A stretch of 64,000 nt of DNA from Psettodes erumei (GCA_016785225.1 JAFBJZ010000109.1:310001-374000); one strand, 5' to 3'; counted from the stretch's first letter, positions 25,480 to 36,797 are shown. Numbers and translations are program-made. Notes: generated from the letters alone by a model not told the origin.

Positions 25480-25515
25480 TATTTATCATTGGTCCCCGTT
25501 GCTATGGGAACCACT
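25480..25515. promoter_or_regulatory. X-box-like (RFX) motif beside an ATTGG box
   Basis: The sequence GTTGCTATGGGAAC (25498-25511) resembles the two-half-site RFX X-box, with one half close to consensus. An inverted CCAAT (ATTGG) lies a few bases upstream at about 25488. RFX and NF-Y sites commonly occur together in promoters. No transcript start is evident, so it may be chance. Confidence 0.22.
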
Positions 25516-28149
25516 GTTCTGGGGAAATCATGAGATACTGAAGTGGTGTATTTCTTCTTCTCTTTTTTTACGCTGCCCAGTTGGAGGGACTTCTGAGTTT
25601 ATCCTGTTTGCATCAGAGAGAGATGGAAAAGTGTTTCTTTAATGAGTCCTTCAGTCGAGCATTTAGTTGCTTCAAATCCAGCTTTTCAGTACAGTGAGGG
25701 AAAAAAAAATCAAGCATAACAACACCACAATTCTGCTCAGTTCCTCATGCCTCTGCATTTTTTTCCTCTTCTGAATACTTATGGAATGACATGCTTTAGG
25801 TAATAAAATGATGCAATATTGTCCTATTATTATTATTAGTAGTACCTTCCTGCAGAAAAAAGACGAAATGAAGCACTTATTATATATATTGCAGATTGAT
25901 GATGAAGAGGAAACCTTGGCAAACATAACAACCTCTCTATCCTCTTTTGAGTCAAATCATGTCACTGTAGCTCAACGGCAATGATTTATGAAGCGATGTA
26001 ACATTAATTGAAGCCAGTACCTTGCCTGAAGAATAGTCTTTTTTTTAAAAAATGATGCTTTATAGGCTTCAAGGTCAGCACTTACACAAAGGACTTCAGT
26101 ATCCTTGTCCATGTCAGACATGAGTGGAGAATATGAATGAATATAATGATGCACACTGTCAATCTGAATATCAAAAAAGGGGTCAACTCTTTTGGCCAGG
26201 TTTAATACACTCGACTTTAAGGTTCAGTATAGCTAATGAACAGATGTACAGGAGGATACACACAAAGCTAAACAAAGATATAATGTACAGGTAAACAGGA
26301 TATGGTGTACTATATTATACTGTATACACCAGTATGCAATATCTATACACAGGTTCAAATCCAGCAATGTGTTCCTTCGGTTTACCTGAACAATTCAAAA
26401 TCCTAAAATTTAGAGATGCATGCTTTTCACTGCACATTGACAATATAGAAGTTCAGTTGATGTTTTAATGTGCAAGTATACCTGTTTGCCACTGAGTCGC
26501 ATCTTATTTTAGGGGCTTTTGTCAATCTCTTTAAAGGGCCCTGTCTTCTGAGACACGCCCGCAGTGGCCAGTAGCTCCTCCCTCACATGATGCTGAGTGG
26601 TCTGAACCACTGAAGCCAAAGGCAAATAGCTTAGATGGATGGATTCTCGTTTGTGACAAATCCAGCTGCTTCCTGAAGTGCGCTGCTGCTCTGTAACTCA
26701 TGGCATGACAGGAGTTAACAGTAAAAGCGAACAAATTTTGAAGCTCATAGCCTATTTTTCACATGCATGCATTTTTAGTTAAACAAAACAGATGACTACA
26801 AATGCCAACATCCAAAACAAATATAAACATAGCAAAGAGGACTTTCTTACAATACTGCATGAAGGTGAAGATTTCTGTTGAGATTCTCATAGCACAACAG
26901 TCAGCTGTCAGTACCGAGAGCTGCAGACCCACAAAATGTTTGTGCAACACCTAAGTGTCACACTACTGGAAGATGATCTTTTACATCACAGTCGAAAATA
27001 AGTTGTTTCCAAACCTCAAGTGAAAAGGTAAATCAGGAAAGTCCTTAGATCATGAACAAGAGAGGACAGCATTTACATATAACATGTGCTTATTATTTCA
27101 ACTTTTTGCATCATTTCACCTCTTGTGGCCTTTGAACAATTTTGACATTAAATAAGACTGGTCAAGTTGGGTACATATACAGCTACTGACAAGAGGTAGC
27201 ACGCACTGGTTTGTTTCACAGAGCCCAAAGCCAAAAAGGTCAGCAAACTCTGGTCTCGGAAACTTTCTGTCAGCTAAGAATAAAAACGTGTTAGCTATGC
27301 TGAAGGGTGTTTGCCCTCCACAACATCCCTGCCTGCAAGTTCAGCAGAGGTCAGTCGCTACATACATGCCACGCAATGTGCCCCTCTCACAACACGTCTC
27401 AGTTCTGTTGCAGCTTGCCAAAATCAGTGCAGGAAATGTCTCTGGCCAGGCTACCCTCATCTCTTCTTTTGCATGAGGATGCTGTCTTGTTTTGATTTTC
27501 AATGAGAGGGATTATGAAAATGCACCCAGCTGTGTTCCCTTTTTTCCCTCAACCCTCTTCCCCTCAAATTATGGTAGGAAGGAGGAAAACATGTTTACTA
27601 TGCTTTTTCATTCTTTCTCTCTCTCCTTCCACAAGTTGACAGCACATCATAAATCCATCTCAGCCTGGAGGAAGAGCATCTCAAGGCTAATGCTTCTCTC
27701 CAACAAAAATTCTTATCCTTTAAAAAAAAAAAAAACAGGGAAGCAAGGGGTAGAGGCAGCAGGAGGAGTAGGCTCAAAGAGAATTATTCATCCTCTGTTT
27801 GGAGAGCAAGTTTATCTAAATGAGGCTGGTGGAGCTGCTACAACATCGTACAGCGCAGACACTGCAGTGTAGAGCATCAGCCACCAGGATGCACATTTTT
27901 ACATCCCTGCTGTACACACAGATCCCCTGGTGTATGTTCCCACACAAGCCCTAACACTCTTTGACTTATTTAGGATGACGGGCACTTCAGGGCCGAGTAG
28001 AAGGAACGAGGCTCCCTAACACTCGTAATTACAGTAAGCAAATGTGATAGCCAGTGTGTCTGTGTTTGTGTGCATGTATTGTATATTTCTAATATGTGGC
28101 TGATTGTATTTGTCTGGTCATGCTGCGCTGAAACAATGTTCCACTTGCC
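25516..28149. other. Unique AT-rich sequence, no gene seen
   Basis: Mostly featureless. A 126-codon plus frame at 27492-27872 passes through a poly-A run and has no domain. ATT runs occur near 25825. Confidence 0.42.
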
Positions 28150-28265
28150 TTTCGCCGTGCTCATTTAATCCCTAAATTGGCTGATTACCAGGTCCAGGAC
28201 GTGTTGACGCATTCTAATGGCCATTAGAATCGTCCAGGAGTTTGAGTGAAACAAGAGTGTGTGTG
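28150..28265. promoter_or_regulatory. Candidate regulatory block with 20-bp palindrome
   Basis: A repeat-poor segment contains a perfect 20-bp palindrome at 28211-28230, made of two inverted TAATGG cores (homeodomain-type). The symmetry extends by four more base pairs (GACG and CGTC) if one base is skipped. Homeodomain dimers can bind such inverted cores. Function is inferred from the motif only. Confidence 0.35.
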
Positions 28266-29284
28266 CCTGGCCCAAGGGCAAAGCCAGTGGCATGACTTTT
28301 AAAGAAAACCCTTGTTTAGTCCCTTGTGAGTTCCCAGATGAAACCAAGGACAAAGTTTGCTAGGTTCTTTTGTCATGTTTTTGTTGTTTTGTTAGGGTTC
28401 CTTTTTGTTTCCTGGAAGCTGTTTGCTTATTGCGATTCTGAAGGTTTGTTCCTTGAAAAAGAACTTGGCTTCACCCTATGCAACATATCGCTCTGCTGCT
28501 GTGCTCCAGATGTTCTCACCATGTAGTTTGTTGGTCAAATGTGCCTGAAGGCTCAAGAGAGACGTTTTTATTCACCCTTAACTCCAGGTTGGTGGGAAGC
28601 TCACAGTGAAGCATTGCTGCTCAAAGAGCCCCTGCTCCCTGTTTGATTACAGCCTCCTTTTCCTTTCCCTCTTTAAACACTAAACCTCTGCTGCCTGACC
28701 TAGTTGTCGATGCTCAAGGTGGACAGGCTCAATGACAAAGTGGTACTGTATTGCCGTGTGGAGATGTGCGCACAGTGTTGTATGTCACCTGTTGAAACTT
28801 CTGACATGAGCTAACCATCTGAACAGGAGCATGTAAACAACACACTGATACTCTCATATTTACAGTCATTTTCTCACAGGGCTTAGCAGAACTCAAACCT
28901 GGCAAGTCAGGAAATAAGGCATAAAACAGTTACCGGAGTTACTGTGGCAGTTTCTGAAAAAAGAAACACTTTTTAAAATTCTATATAAATAAGGAAGATA
29001 AAATGTGTAATCATTTTGATTTGAACAGCTAGGCAAGATGTTTCCCTCTGCTTCAAGTCTTTGAGCTAAGTGAAACACACTGGACCAATCAGTGAGACAT
29101 GTACTTTGACCAGGAAATGCCCAGCAATGCAGTAGGTCCACATCCTCGAGATCAGGTCAACATACCTCCAAGAGTATAATGATATCATTAGCCTCTTGCC
29201 CTCTCAATGATTAATCCTTAAGCCGTGGTACCAGTAACAGGTCAAAGTTTTCACTTATTAAACAAAGTACTATTATCTTGTATT
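28266..29284. other. Unique sequence, no gene seen
   Basis: Ordinary mixed-composition sequence. No repeats, RNA genes or coding signatures were recognised. Confidence 0.42.
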
Positions 29285-29490
29285 TGAATAGACATCCATG
29301 GTCCCGTGAGGATGAAATTTACTGACTTGGTTTATCCTCAGACTTTTCCTCTGAGTAAACACTCTAAGTCTACTTGCTGAACTGTCATGTCACTTGCTCC
29401 AGACATGTATGTATCACCTAAATGTGACGACAATCATCCAGTGTCATCATCGGGCCCAGATCTTAGTTTGTCCATCAATTTAGTTGTTGA
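29285..29490 (+). mobile_element. Degraded teleost interspersed repeat fragment
   Basis: Segments reading GACATCCATGGTCCC, then GAGGATGAA, TACTGACTTGG and GACTTTTCCTCT occur in the same order as in a non-coding repeat frequent in fish genomes. After an unmatched middle there is a second recognisable stretch (CATCATCGGG and TTTGTCCA). Identification is from memory of the consensus and the copy is diverged. Confidence 0.5.
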
Positions 29491-30299
29491 AACTATATAA
29501 AAAATAGAGTTGTGGGAAAGTGGTAGGGCTGGACAAGATGCATAACCTCTGAAAAAAATGTTGGTGTTTTTTGAGACATATGCAGGGCTCTTTTTCCCAG
29601 TGCAGACATTACTCGGCCGCTGCTCTCCTCATGATTTCCAAAGATGAAAATGTGTCTGAAAGGGCTGCTTCAAGGAGGTGTTGAACAACCATCCAGAGCT
29701 TCCACTCCAGATGAAAATTGCTACATGATGGAAAGAGACACAACACTTAGAGCTACTGAATACATTCAAACACTCAAAAGAGACATTCCAGTGAAAGTAA
29801 TTCAGCTCTTACTGGAGAGCATGTGAGAGTCTGCAATACAATTTGGTACAATAAGAAGAACCTTTTCTCACAAATGACAGAGCCATTGCTTCTTTTATGA
29901 AACAGTGTGGTCCTGAAAGCTCATTACCAATGATGGTACCAGGATAGTGAGACAGTTTTGTTGATCAACATCATAATTAATGCACACACACAGTTCTTTT
30001 TCATGCCTTTGTGGTAATTTTACATATGTTTGTAGTTGCCATTCAGTAATCTATGTTTGTGTTTCCTAACCTCAACTGAGGAGGAAAACTTTAAGTAATT
30101 GTTTTGGGTGCACAAGAAGGACTGGTCTGGACTGAACTGTGCACTTACACTGATCTTTGAAAACCAGAAACCAAGTCAGGAATTATGGCATAATCACATG
30201 GCTTTGACTGTCGCTTCAAATTCATTCAAATCAAATTCTCCATACCACCTGAGCAACAGTCAGTGGATTCATGTCCAGACACAGCTTAAAGAACCTTCA
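29491..30299. other. Mostly unique sequence ahead of a LINE scrap
   Basis: A 60-codon frame at 29644-29826 and the first half of a 125-codon frame starting at 30099 lie here. Neither shows a clear match. The part immediately before 30300 may be further LINE-derived sequence too decayed to recognise. Confidence 0.35.
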
Positions 30300-30435
30300 T
30301 TTCCCATCAGATTAGATTACTGTAACACTCTTTTCTCAGGACCATATGTACCTCTCAAGTCATCAGGTGGCTGTCTGCTTAGAGTTCAAATTAAACTTGG
30401 AGAGGTAGCATTTAGTCACTACATGTCATATTACA
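30300..30435 (+). mobile_element. Rex1/Babar-like LINE reverse-transcriptase scrap
   Basis: Within an open frame, the peptide RLDYCNTLFSG matches the conserved RLDYCN(A/S)L(L)(S/T)G segment found near the C-terminal end of the reverse transcriptase region of Rex1/Babar and related fish LINEs. About 20 codons later LGEVAFSHY resembles the GERAFSHYAP segment that in complete elements lies over 100 residues downstream, so an internal deletion joined the two. No catalytic core, endonuclease or ends are present. It is a dead fragment. Confidence 0.55.
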
Positions 30436-31171
30436 TCATGAACCAAAATGTTAGCATTTTAATGAAGCAAATATGAAACATGCTCTTGTTTTGGTAATCA
30501 CCATCAGGTCCTTTTGGGAGGCAATGAAAAAACTGTTTGTTTTACTAATACTCCTGTCACTCATTAGTTTACCGTTGCAAATTGACATATGATCCCAACT
30601 ATAACTCTGTTTACTCTGTTTCAACCTCTTTTTCATCTCATGGTGTTTGACAAAAGCATTCATCCAATTCAGCAGAGCATGAGTTTCTGAATTGCATACT
30701 CCCATCAAAAGTGTCTGTAAGTAGTAAATAAGTATGTGATAGGTCTTAAAAATATGAATTAGCTCAAGGTTTAAATTTAAAATTGCAGATATCCCATGTT
30801 GCCCACCTAGCTTTAACACAACTGTTTAACCAGCGTTTTACCCCTAAAATGAAGTGCCCGTCACCCTGAGGCATAGGAGAAACCCCGGTGATGAAGTTTA
30901 TTCATGTCATTACAGGGTTTGGACTGAAAGTAGGACAGCTATTTCTGACTCATTTTCATTACCACTAAAAGTCAGAAACACTGTACGAAAGTGGAGCACC
31001 CTGGGCAGAGTGGAGTGAGAACCCTGTGAGTGTGGATGCTGGTGCACAGAGCAATGAAATACTCTCACTGGTTCACTGAAGGGCCAACTAGTTACATGGC
31101 ACCACTGACAAGAGAGAGGACAATGGATGTACTTTGACACTGTGCAACAAGCCCTCCAACCTGAATCACCA
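30436..31171. other. Unassigned sequence between transposon scraps
   Basis: A 122-codon minus frame (30451-30819) and a 123-codon minus frame (30910-31281) are open but show no domain. The context suggests decayed transposon material, though I could not recognise it. Confidence 0.35.
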
Positions 31172-31229
31172 TACACAACTACATTCTCCCAAAAAAGTTG
31201 GAATGCCATGTAAAATGTGAATAAAACAG
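31172..31229 (+). mobile_element. Terminal inverted-repeat remnant of a Tc1-like element
   Basis: CCCAAAAAAGTTGG followed by ATGTAAAATGTGAATAAAA matches the outer end of a Tc1/mariner family common in fish whose ends read CAAAAAAGTTGGGAC then TGTAAAATGTAAATAAAA. The opposite end and the transposase are not found nearby, so this is a solo end left by decay or abortive repair. Confidence 0.6.
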
Positions 31230-31418
31230 CACTGATAAGAGCAGTGAAAGTACACCAAAACAATGTGTTGAAAGGGACCAAAACACACTGCAGATATAGT
31301 TGATAAGTCTCTGTGGTTTGTCGCTATGAGCAAAGCCCCACACATGTACTAATGAAATAATTTTGTCCATTGTTAATGGTTAAGATATTGATTGAAGCAG
31401 TTTTAAAGTGGAGTGAAG

Positions 31419-31454
31419 TGTGTGTATGTGTGTGTGTGTGTGTGTGGGGGGGGG
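31419..31454. repeat. TG microsatellite with G10 tail
   Basis: TG units run into about ten G. It is similar in form to the TG-G15 tract at 2331-2367. Confidence 0.92.
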
Positions 31455-31902
31455 TATTTGACATTTTCTACAGACATGCATGTTAGTTTCAGTGGAGAAT
31501 AGGTGTGTAAGTATATAAATGTGTCAGCCCTGTAATATCCTCCCTGCTGGTCAAGGTGGAAAAGGAAGTTATCATACTAATTAAACATATTAAAGGCATC
31601 ATTTTCTATAAATAATGGTTGCACATGAGGACATATTTAATTACTCATGAATTTGTCCATACATTTTCTATATTTTCACAATGAGTTGTGATGACGAGAT
31701 GGAAGAGTTCAGTCATCATGTTTCCTCCTCTCTCCTCGATCGTAAACCTCGTCGGCCTGGCTGAAAGTACTTTACAGGTAGAAAGACGGACAGAGACTGA
31801 TAGAAATAGCGTGACTGAGACGCAGGGTCAGAGAGAAAGAGTAAGGGGTAAATCAACCCCAAAAGTGCCTGAGCAGGTGGAGAAAGTGTCAGAGCCAGGA
31901 GG
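31455..31902. other. Unique sequence, no gene seen
   Basis: AT-rich sequence followed by a more GC-rich stretch from about 31690. Nothing recognisable. Confidence 0.42.
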
Positions 31903-31933
<31 letters not shown>

Positions 31934-31987
31934 CATGTGTGTGCAAAGAGAGGCTACAAGAACAGAGAAAGAGAGAGAGAGAGTGAG
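31903..31987. repeat. TG microsatellite followed by GA microsatellite
   Basis: A TG run of about 40 bases with two interruptions is separated by about 20 bases from a GA run. Open frames here encode only repeat peptides. Confidence 0.9.
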
Positions 31988-32234
31988 ACTTTGTTATGCT
32001 GGTTCTGTCATCTTTTCTAAATGAATCCAGCAGTCTTATTATCCATCGAGCTGAGGGAGCCAGGAGCAGCGCTGCAGCTCGATGATTTTTTACTTCAACT
32101 TCCTCATTGCATGTACATCTCCTTTTTTCAGATTATTTCCTCCTTTGTTTTGGAGGCAGTCAGTGTTGCACAGGCTCCAAGCTTTTTTTTCCCTGTTTTT
32201 TTTTTTATTCCTCCATTTTCATTATAACATCCAT

Positions 32235-32350
32235 TGAAGAAGAGAAGAGAAGCAAAATGGGAGCGCTTTATTTGTCAACCCGCCGGGGAGCCCCGCGATT
32301 CTTGGCCAATTAGCAGATAGCTGTGTTGCTTCATATTGCTCAGTGCCACA
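32235..32350. promoter_or_regulatory. Candidate conserved non-coding block
   Basis: A repeat-free segment has a GC-rich centre (CGCCGGGGAGCCCCGCG, around 32281-32297) flanked by TTTATTTGTC and GGCCAATTAGCAG. The mixture of a CCAAT/TAATT-type core and a CpG-containing centre resembles vertebrate enhancers. No alignment was possible, so conservation is inferred. Confidence 0.25.
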
Positions 32351-33614
32351 AGGTAATGACATTTCACTCAGACAACTCACCCACCCCCACACACACTGGG
32401 ACATATGTCTACCTACAGATGCACATTAAAACATGCCAGGAGGTATGTACAGCCATGCACATGCAAACATAGTGTACATGCAGTGCTGCACACTGAGGTA
32501 CATGCTCATACATTCAATTCATACATAAAGCTGCATGTCAGTAAACACATGAGCAATTTAGACACAGACAGAAAGAGTCAAAGAAGGGATTAAGAATTCA
32601 TCAAGCAGCAGCGTGGCTCATATCAAAGAGACAACTGGCTTTGTGTACGTGCTGCTGTAGCCTGCAGGGCTGATTGGGCTACATGGGCTCAGTGACAAGT
32701 GTGGCTGAGTGTTTGGATCTCTGTGTGTGTCTGTGTGTTTCTGAGGGCCTTATCAGTTTGTGGCAATGGAGTGTGTGATGTGATGAGGCTGGGGGTCATG
32801 GTAAAAAGGACTTTCCTTGTTATCAGCATGCAAAATGCCAAAGCTGACAAGCCATCCATGCACGATGTTTGATAAAGGATTGGCATCAACAGAGGGGAGC
32901 GAAGATGACGAGAGAGCAAAGATTATGCTGGTGAAAATTAAACCTTGAATAACAGTATTGATGTCCAAAATTAATTGTTACTGGACAATGAGAACTTTGA
33001 TTCCCAACTTTCAATCCCTGCTGTCCTGAGACAGCGGCGCATATGATGAGGTTTTCTTGTGTGTAGGTGTCACAGTCAGCTGTGCACCAGACTAACCCTG
33101 CAGGAGGTCCTCATGTTGGTAAACAAAAAAACAGTACACAAGGACTGAGATCCGTACCCGTCCATAACTACAAGTTTCCACTTTGTTAACCTTTTAGCTG
33201 CTGCTGTTGATTCGGCAGAATTGGAGGAGGCTTTTGTTGCAGCGCCCTCTGCACTGCAGGATTTAGTGCATGTTCTTGTTCTGTAAGTCTGTAAGTGTCT
33301 GGCTCCTGTTTTTTTTTTACCTTAAAAAGCAATTTCATATTTTCCAACATGTGAGATCTAGCTCATAGGTGGATTTTACACAGCACATTCTCCAGAGGAT
33401 TCCTTTTGTTCAGTAAAATGTCTGGCTACTTTTTCCTGATTTTCTTACTTAAACATTTATTGAAAGTAAAAAAACCCCAAAAAACTTCATGTGGGCCTTT
33501 TGGTCTACTTCATTCTGTTTTTCTCTGCTCACAACAGCCTGTGCAGGAGTGTGAGATGCTGTATTGGTATTATTTTTATTCTTTTAAGGAGCACCAGTAA
33601 TCAGTCAGAAATAG
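32351..33614. other. Unique sequence, no gene seen
   Basis: Moderate-complexity sequence; the 32590-32990 part is repeat-poor. No domain or RNA gene was recognised. Confidence 0.4.
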
Positions 33615-33652
33615 AATTATTATATTATATTATTATATTATATTATATTATA
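33615..33652. repeat. ATTAT/AT microsatellite
   Basis: Imperfect repeated TATTATAT units in an otherwise unique stretch. Confidence 0.88.
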
Positions 33653-33916
33653 ACTATAAGCAAATAAAACTGGCTGGCTGTGTTGTGATGGTGTTTTTCA
33701 AGAGAAAGATGACATTTCCCTCCTCATGTACAATGGAATACCAGCAGAATGTCGTTAAATGTTTTTTCCCCCCTTTTGTATCCCCTCAGGGGACAATTTA
33801 CCAGGGGTTGGAGAAAAGACAACTGCAGAGCTTAGATAATTGTGAATTTTCACAAGGTATAAACATTTTCACTGCCAGAAAACCATGATTTCGAAAAGGG
33901 CAAATTAATGGCAACA

Positions 33917-34436
33917 TACACCCATCAACCACAGCATTAAAGGCACTGACAGGTGAAGTGAATAACATTGATTATGTCATTACAATGGCACCTGTCAGGG
34001 GAAAATTCATCTGTTGGAAGCAGAAAAAAATGGACAAGTGTGAGGATATAAGCAACTTAAATGAAAGTCAAACTGTGATGTTTAGACGACTGGGTCAGAA
34101 CATCTGCAGAACAGCAGGTCTTGAGGGTTCTTCTCAGTGTGCAGTGGTCAGTACCTACCAAAAGTGGTCCAAAGAAGGAGAAGAACCAGGGAACTGGTGA
34201 CAAGGTCACTGATGCTCATGGGGAGAGAAGGCTGACCCGTTTGGTCCGGTCCCATAGAAGAGCTGCTCTAACATAAACATGTGAAAACCTTAATGCTGGC
34301 TCTGATAGAAAGCTGTCAGAACACACAGTTCATCACAGCTTGTTGTGTATGAGACTGTGGAGCTGCTCATGATGAACCCTGTGCCTGTCATTTTATTTTA
34401 CATCAGCTGGTTTTAACGTAATGGCAGATTGGTGTA
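33917..34436 (+). mobile_element. Internally deleted Tc1-like DNA transposon with both ends
   Basis: The left end begins TACACCCATCAACC and the right end finishes ATTGGTGTA; the right end reads as an imperfect inverted copy of the left (consensus TACACCGATCAGCC). Each end abuts a TA dinucleotide (33917-33918 and 34435-34436), the target duplicated by Tc1/mariner insertion. Inside is the N-terminal DNA-binding part of the transposase; the middle and the DDE catalytic region are missing. At about 0.5 kb against 1.2-1.6 kb for a full element it is a non-autonomous, MITE-like derivative and is diverged. Confidence 0.85.
33958..34200 (+). pseudogene. Tc1-like transposase N-terminal fragment (broken)
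   Basis: The open frame of 80 codons contains RRLGQNICRTAGLEGSSQ and then AVVSTYQKWSKEGE, which match the helix-turn-helix of a fish Tc1-like transposase (typical pattern ARRLGQSISKTAGLVG...AVVSTYQKWSKEG). The frame starts upstream of the family's usual Met, which here aligns with the Met in KKMDKCEDIS. A stop replaces the linker after the GNW residues. Family-like sequence continues in shifted frames (RLTRLVRSHRRAA-type, about 34225-34270, then a SEHTVHHSL-type stretch near 34315-34345). No catalytic residues remain, so it cannot act as a transposase. Confidence 0.8.
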
Positions 34437-35679
34437 AATAAATGTATATGCTGCCTAATATATATCTAATATATATCTATCTAAATAATCTATTATATTT
34501 AATCTATTATTATGTAATATAACAGCATGTTGATGAAATTCACAGTTGGGCTCATAACATCTTTACATAGATTCACATGTTTCGATCATCATCAAATCTT
34601 TATATTAACATTGAGCACGTGCATGAATGCAAGCCAGCCAGGAAGTCCACCTTATTAGTTGTCTGTAGTGGAGGAAGTGGAGCAGCAGCATCTCTCTGAA
34701 GAGGAAGTCCTATTATGGAATCTGATCACGCTCTCTCTCTCACCATCGCCACTTCTTGGGTGATGCTCGTGTGTCAACCAGGACCCTTTCCGGTTGAAAA
34801 ACAGTATTTAGCCAAAACCTTGGCTTTATTGTAGAGCATAAGCTAAGCCAAGTTATCCCCCATTCATCCTTTGACTACCCCAATCTAGAATTTGTAGTTT
34901 ATGAAAAAAGCTTTTTTTTAAAGTCAATAACCACTTGATGACATCTTGTGCCCCAGATTTCTTGCCAAGTGTAATGTGGTTGGACACAGTTTACTGCATA
35001 TTCAGCACAGAAAAAAAGGAATGAGATGATTTGGTCTATTCACAGTGATGACATTTAATATTACAAAAATGAATGACCTGCCTTTTAAATAAAATGAATG
35101 AGAGAGATAATGTGAAACGTTTGGGACAGAGACACAGGGTGTGCACTGATAAATACCATTAGAGAAAAAAGTTAGACAGGGGAAGGCAGGTTGAAATTGG
35201 GGGCAGGTACAAGGTGGGAATGAGGAGGAGTAGAGACCAGGGAGGAGAAGCAATGAAGAATCATGGACTGCTTTGAGAGCCAAATGTTACTGTGATAGTG
35301 TTCCTTGGCAAATCAAGAGTAGGATGAGAGATGGAGGGAGGCAGAAGGGCTGGCATGCAGCTGGAAGTGACGTATACTGGGGTTAGACCAGGGCAAATTC
35401 ACTTGTTGAATTTTCTGCTCTTTCCATTAAAAATTGTGTTTGATGGCCTTGAGTGTGAATAGATTCCACTAAAGTACATTTGATGTTTTCTTGAAAAACT
35501 GTCAACAGACTTGATCTGTATCTTTAAAAAAAAAACTCACATGATTTGAACTCAGAGGACCACGAAGACACTGCAGCACTTCAGCTGTTGTCTAGACAGT
35601 GTCCTGTAAATAAAACCTTTCGCTCCGATCCCAACCTCCTCCATTTTCTTTTGTGAAGGCAGAGAAACAACAGGAAGGA

Positions 35680-35680
<1 letters not shown>
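34437..35680. other. Unique sequence, no gene seen
   Basis: An AT-rich TATATCTAA-type tract (about 34455-34510) follows the transposon. The rest is featureless. A 93-codon minus frame at 35002-35283 is unremarkable. Confidence 0.42.

Positions 35681-35728
<48 letters not shown>
35681..35728. repeat. (AC)24 microsatellite
   Basis: The longest uninterrupted AC array in the window. Frames across it encode only poly-His-Thr or poly-Val-Cys. Confidence 0.95.
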
Positions 35729-35731
<3 letters not shown>

Positions 35732-36355
35732 TTTTCATTTCAGTGCTGTTACAGCAATCTGCAATGAAAAACCTGTCTTGGTCAAATACTAATAGGGGCA
35801 TGTATTTAGGCCAGGAAGGAGGAAGAGAAGACACTTGTGGAAAGGAAGAAGAAAGTGTCAGGTGTTGAGGTGAAGAACTGACAAAGGGCTAATGGAAAGG
35901 CTTCAGCAGCAAGAAGCAGACTGACAGAAAACTGGATCACAGAAGACATAGTAAAGATTTTCCATAGCGTGCCATGCCATGTCTTCTTCTACTCAGTTTC
36001 AGTGTTTTTATGCATCAATGAGGATGGACTTCATGAATAAATCTTCAGCTTCATTTTATTCATTCAGTGCATAGTATTTTTGATCACGCTGTAGAGCAGG
36101 GCAGTCATGCATACAGGTTAGAAAACCCTCTTTAATGGTCTTCACTCCATTTTTTAAAAAATGCTGGTGACAGTTAAGAGTAAAATATATATAAAGAGGG
36201 AGGATAGGGTGCAGAAATGTACATCCCCTTTCTTTAAAATACAATTTTTTCCATCAACACAATATTTTATGCACATTCAGTGAGTGCAAATGTTCAAAAG
36301 TAACAAAAATGGTAAAAGACTGGACAAAAAGAAAGTTATATCCCTGCAAAAGTAG
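35729..36355. other. Unique sequence, no gene seen
   Basis: Ordinary AT-rich sequence up to the LINE remnant. Nothing recognisable. Confidence 0.42.
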
Positions 36356-36470
36356 GAATCCCCTTCATGAAATGTTCTTTAATGCTTTCTTTATCCTCTC
36401 TTGGCCTTTGTAGCCTCTTCTAATCAACCATTGGAATCAATAATATCACATGGTATTGCTACATCTGTCA

Positions 36471-36776
36471 CTACCGCCTTCTTCTGCTGTTTGTCTGGAC
36501 CTGAAGGTCCCACAGTATCTTAGGTTGGTCATTCTGAACCACCTTTGGAGATGTCTTACTCTTTGACCTCAGCACTTCTGGCCCATACTCAGTGCACATA
36601 TTCCTGTACACTATTCCAGCCGCTTGTTTGTGGTGTTCCATGTACGTCATACTTGCCTGCATCTTATCCCCAGCTGTTATGTGCTGGACTGTCTCTGCAC
36701 AGCCAGCACCTGGGGTCCTGTCTGGTTTGGCAGACCCTGGCCTGATTTTGCTCAGTGCCTGTTCTTGTGCTGCCAT
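36471..36776 (-). pseudogene. LINE ORF fragment: zinc knuckle to endonuclease linker
   Basis: A 101-codon frame begins at MAAQEQALS. A frameshift then hides the first two knuckle cysteines (CWLC, in another frame). The frame resumes the family pattern at ETVQHITAG, where the expected Cys after the Gly is Asp. It continues through a YMEHHKQAAGIVYRNMC segment and KILWDLQVQT. It then runs out of frame because a short deletion removed the stretch expected to carry the PD catalytic residues of the endonuclease; the following AVVTDVAIPCD stretch, carrying the later acidic residue, is in another frame. No activity is plausible. Confidence 0.75.
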
Positions 36777-36797
36777 GATCTTTCAGTCCAGCCTTTT

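Noticed and set aside
25043..25489. 148-codon minus-strand frame
   Set aside because: No recognisable family or signal, an overlapping minus frame is also open, and composition is that of AT-rich non-coding DNA.
29644..29826. 60-codon plus-strand frame with clean composition
   Set aside because: No match to any family I know and no splice or promoter context; length is within chance.
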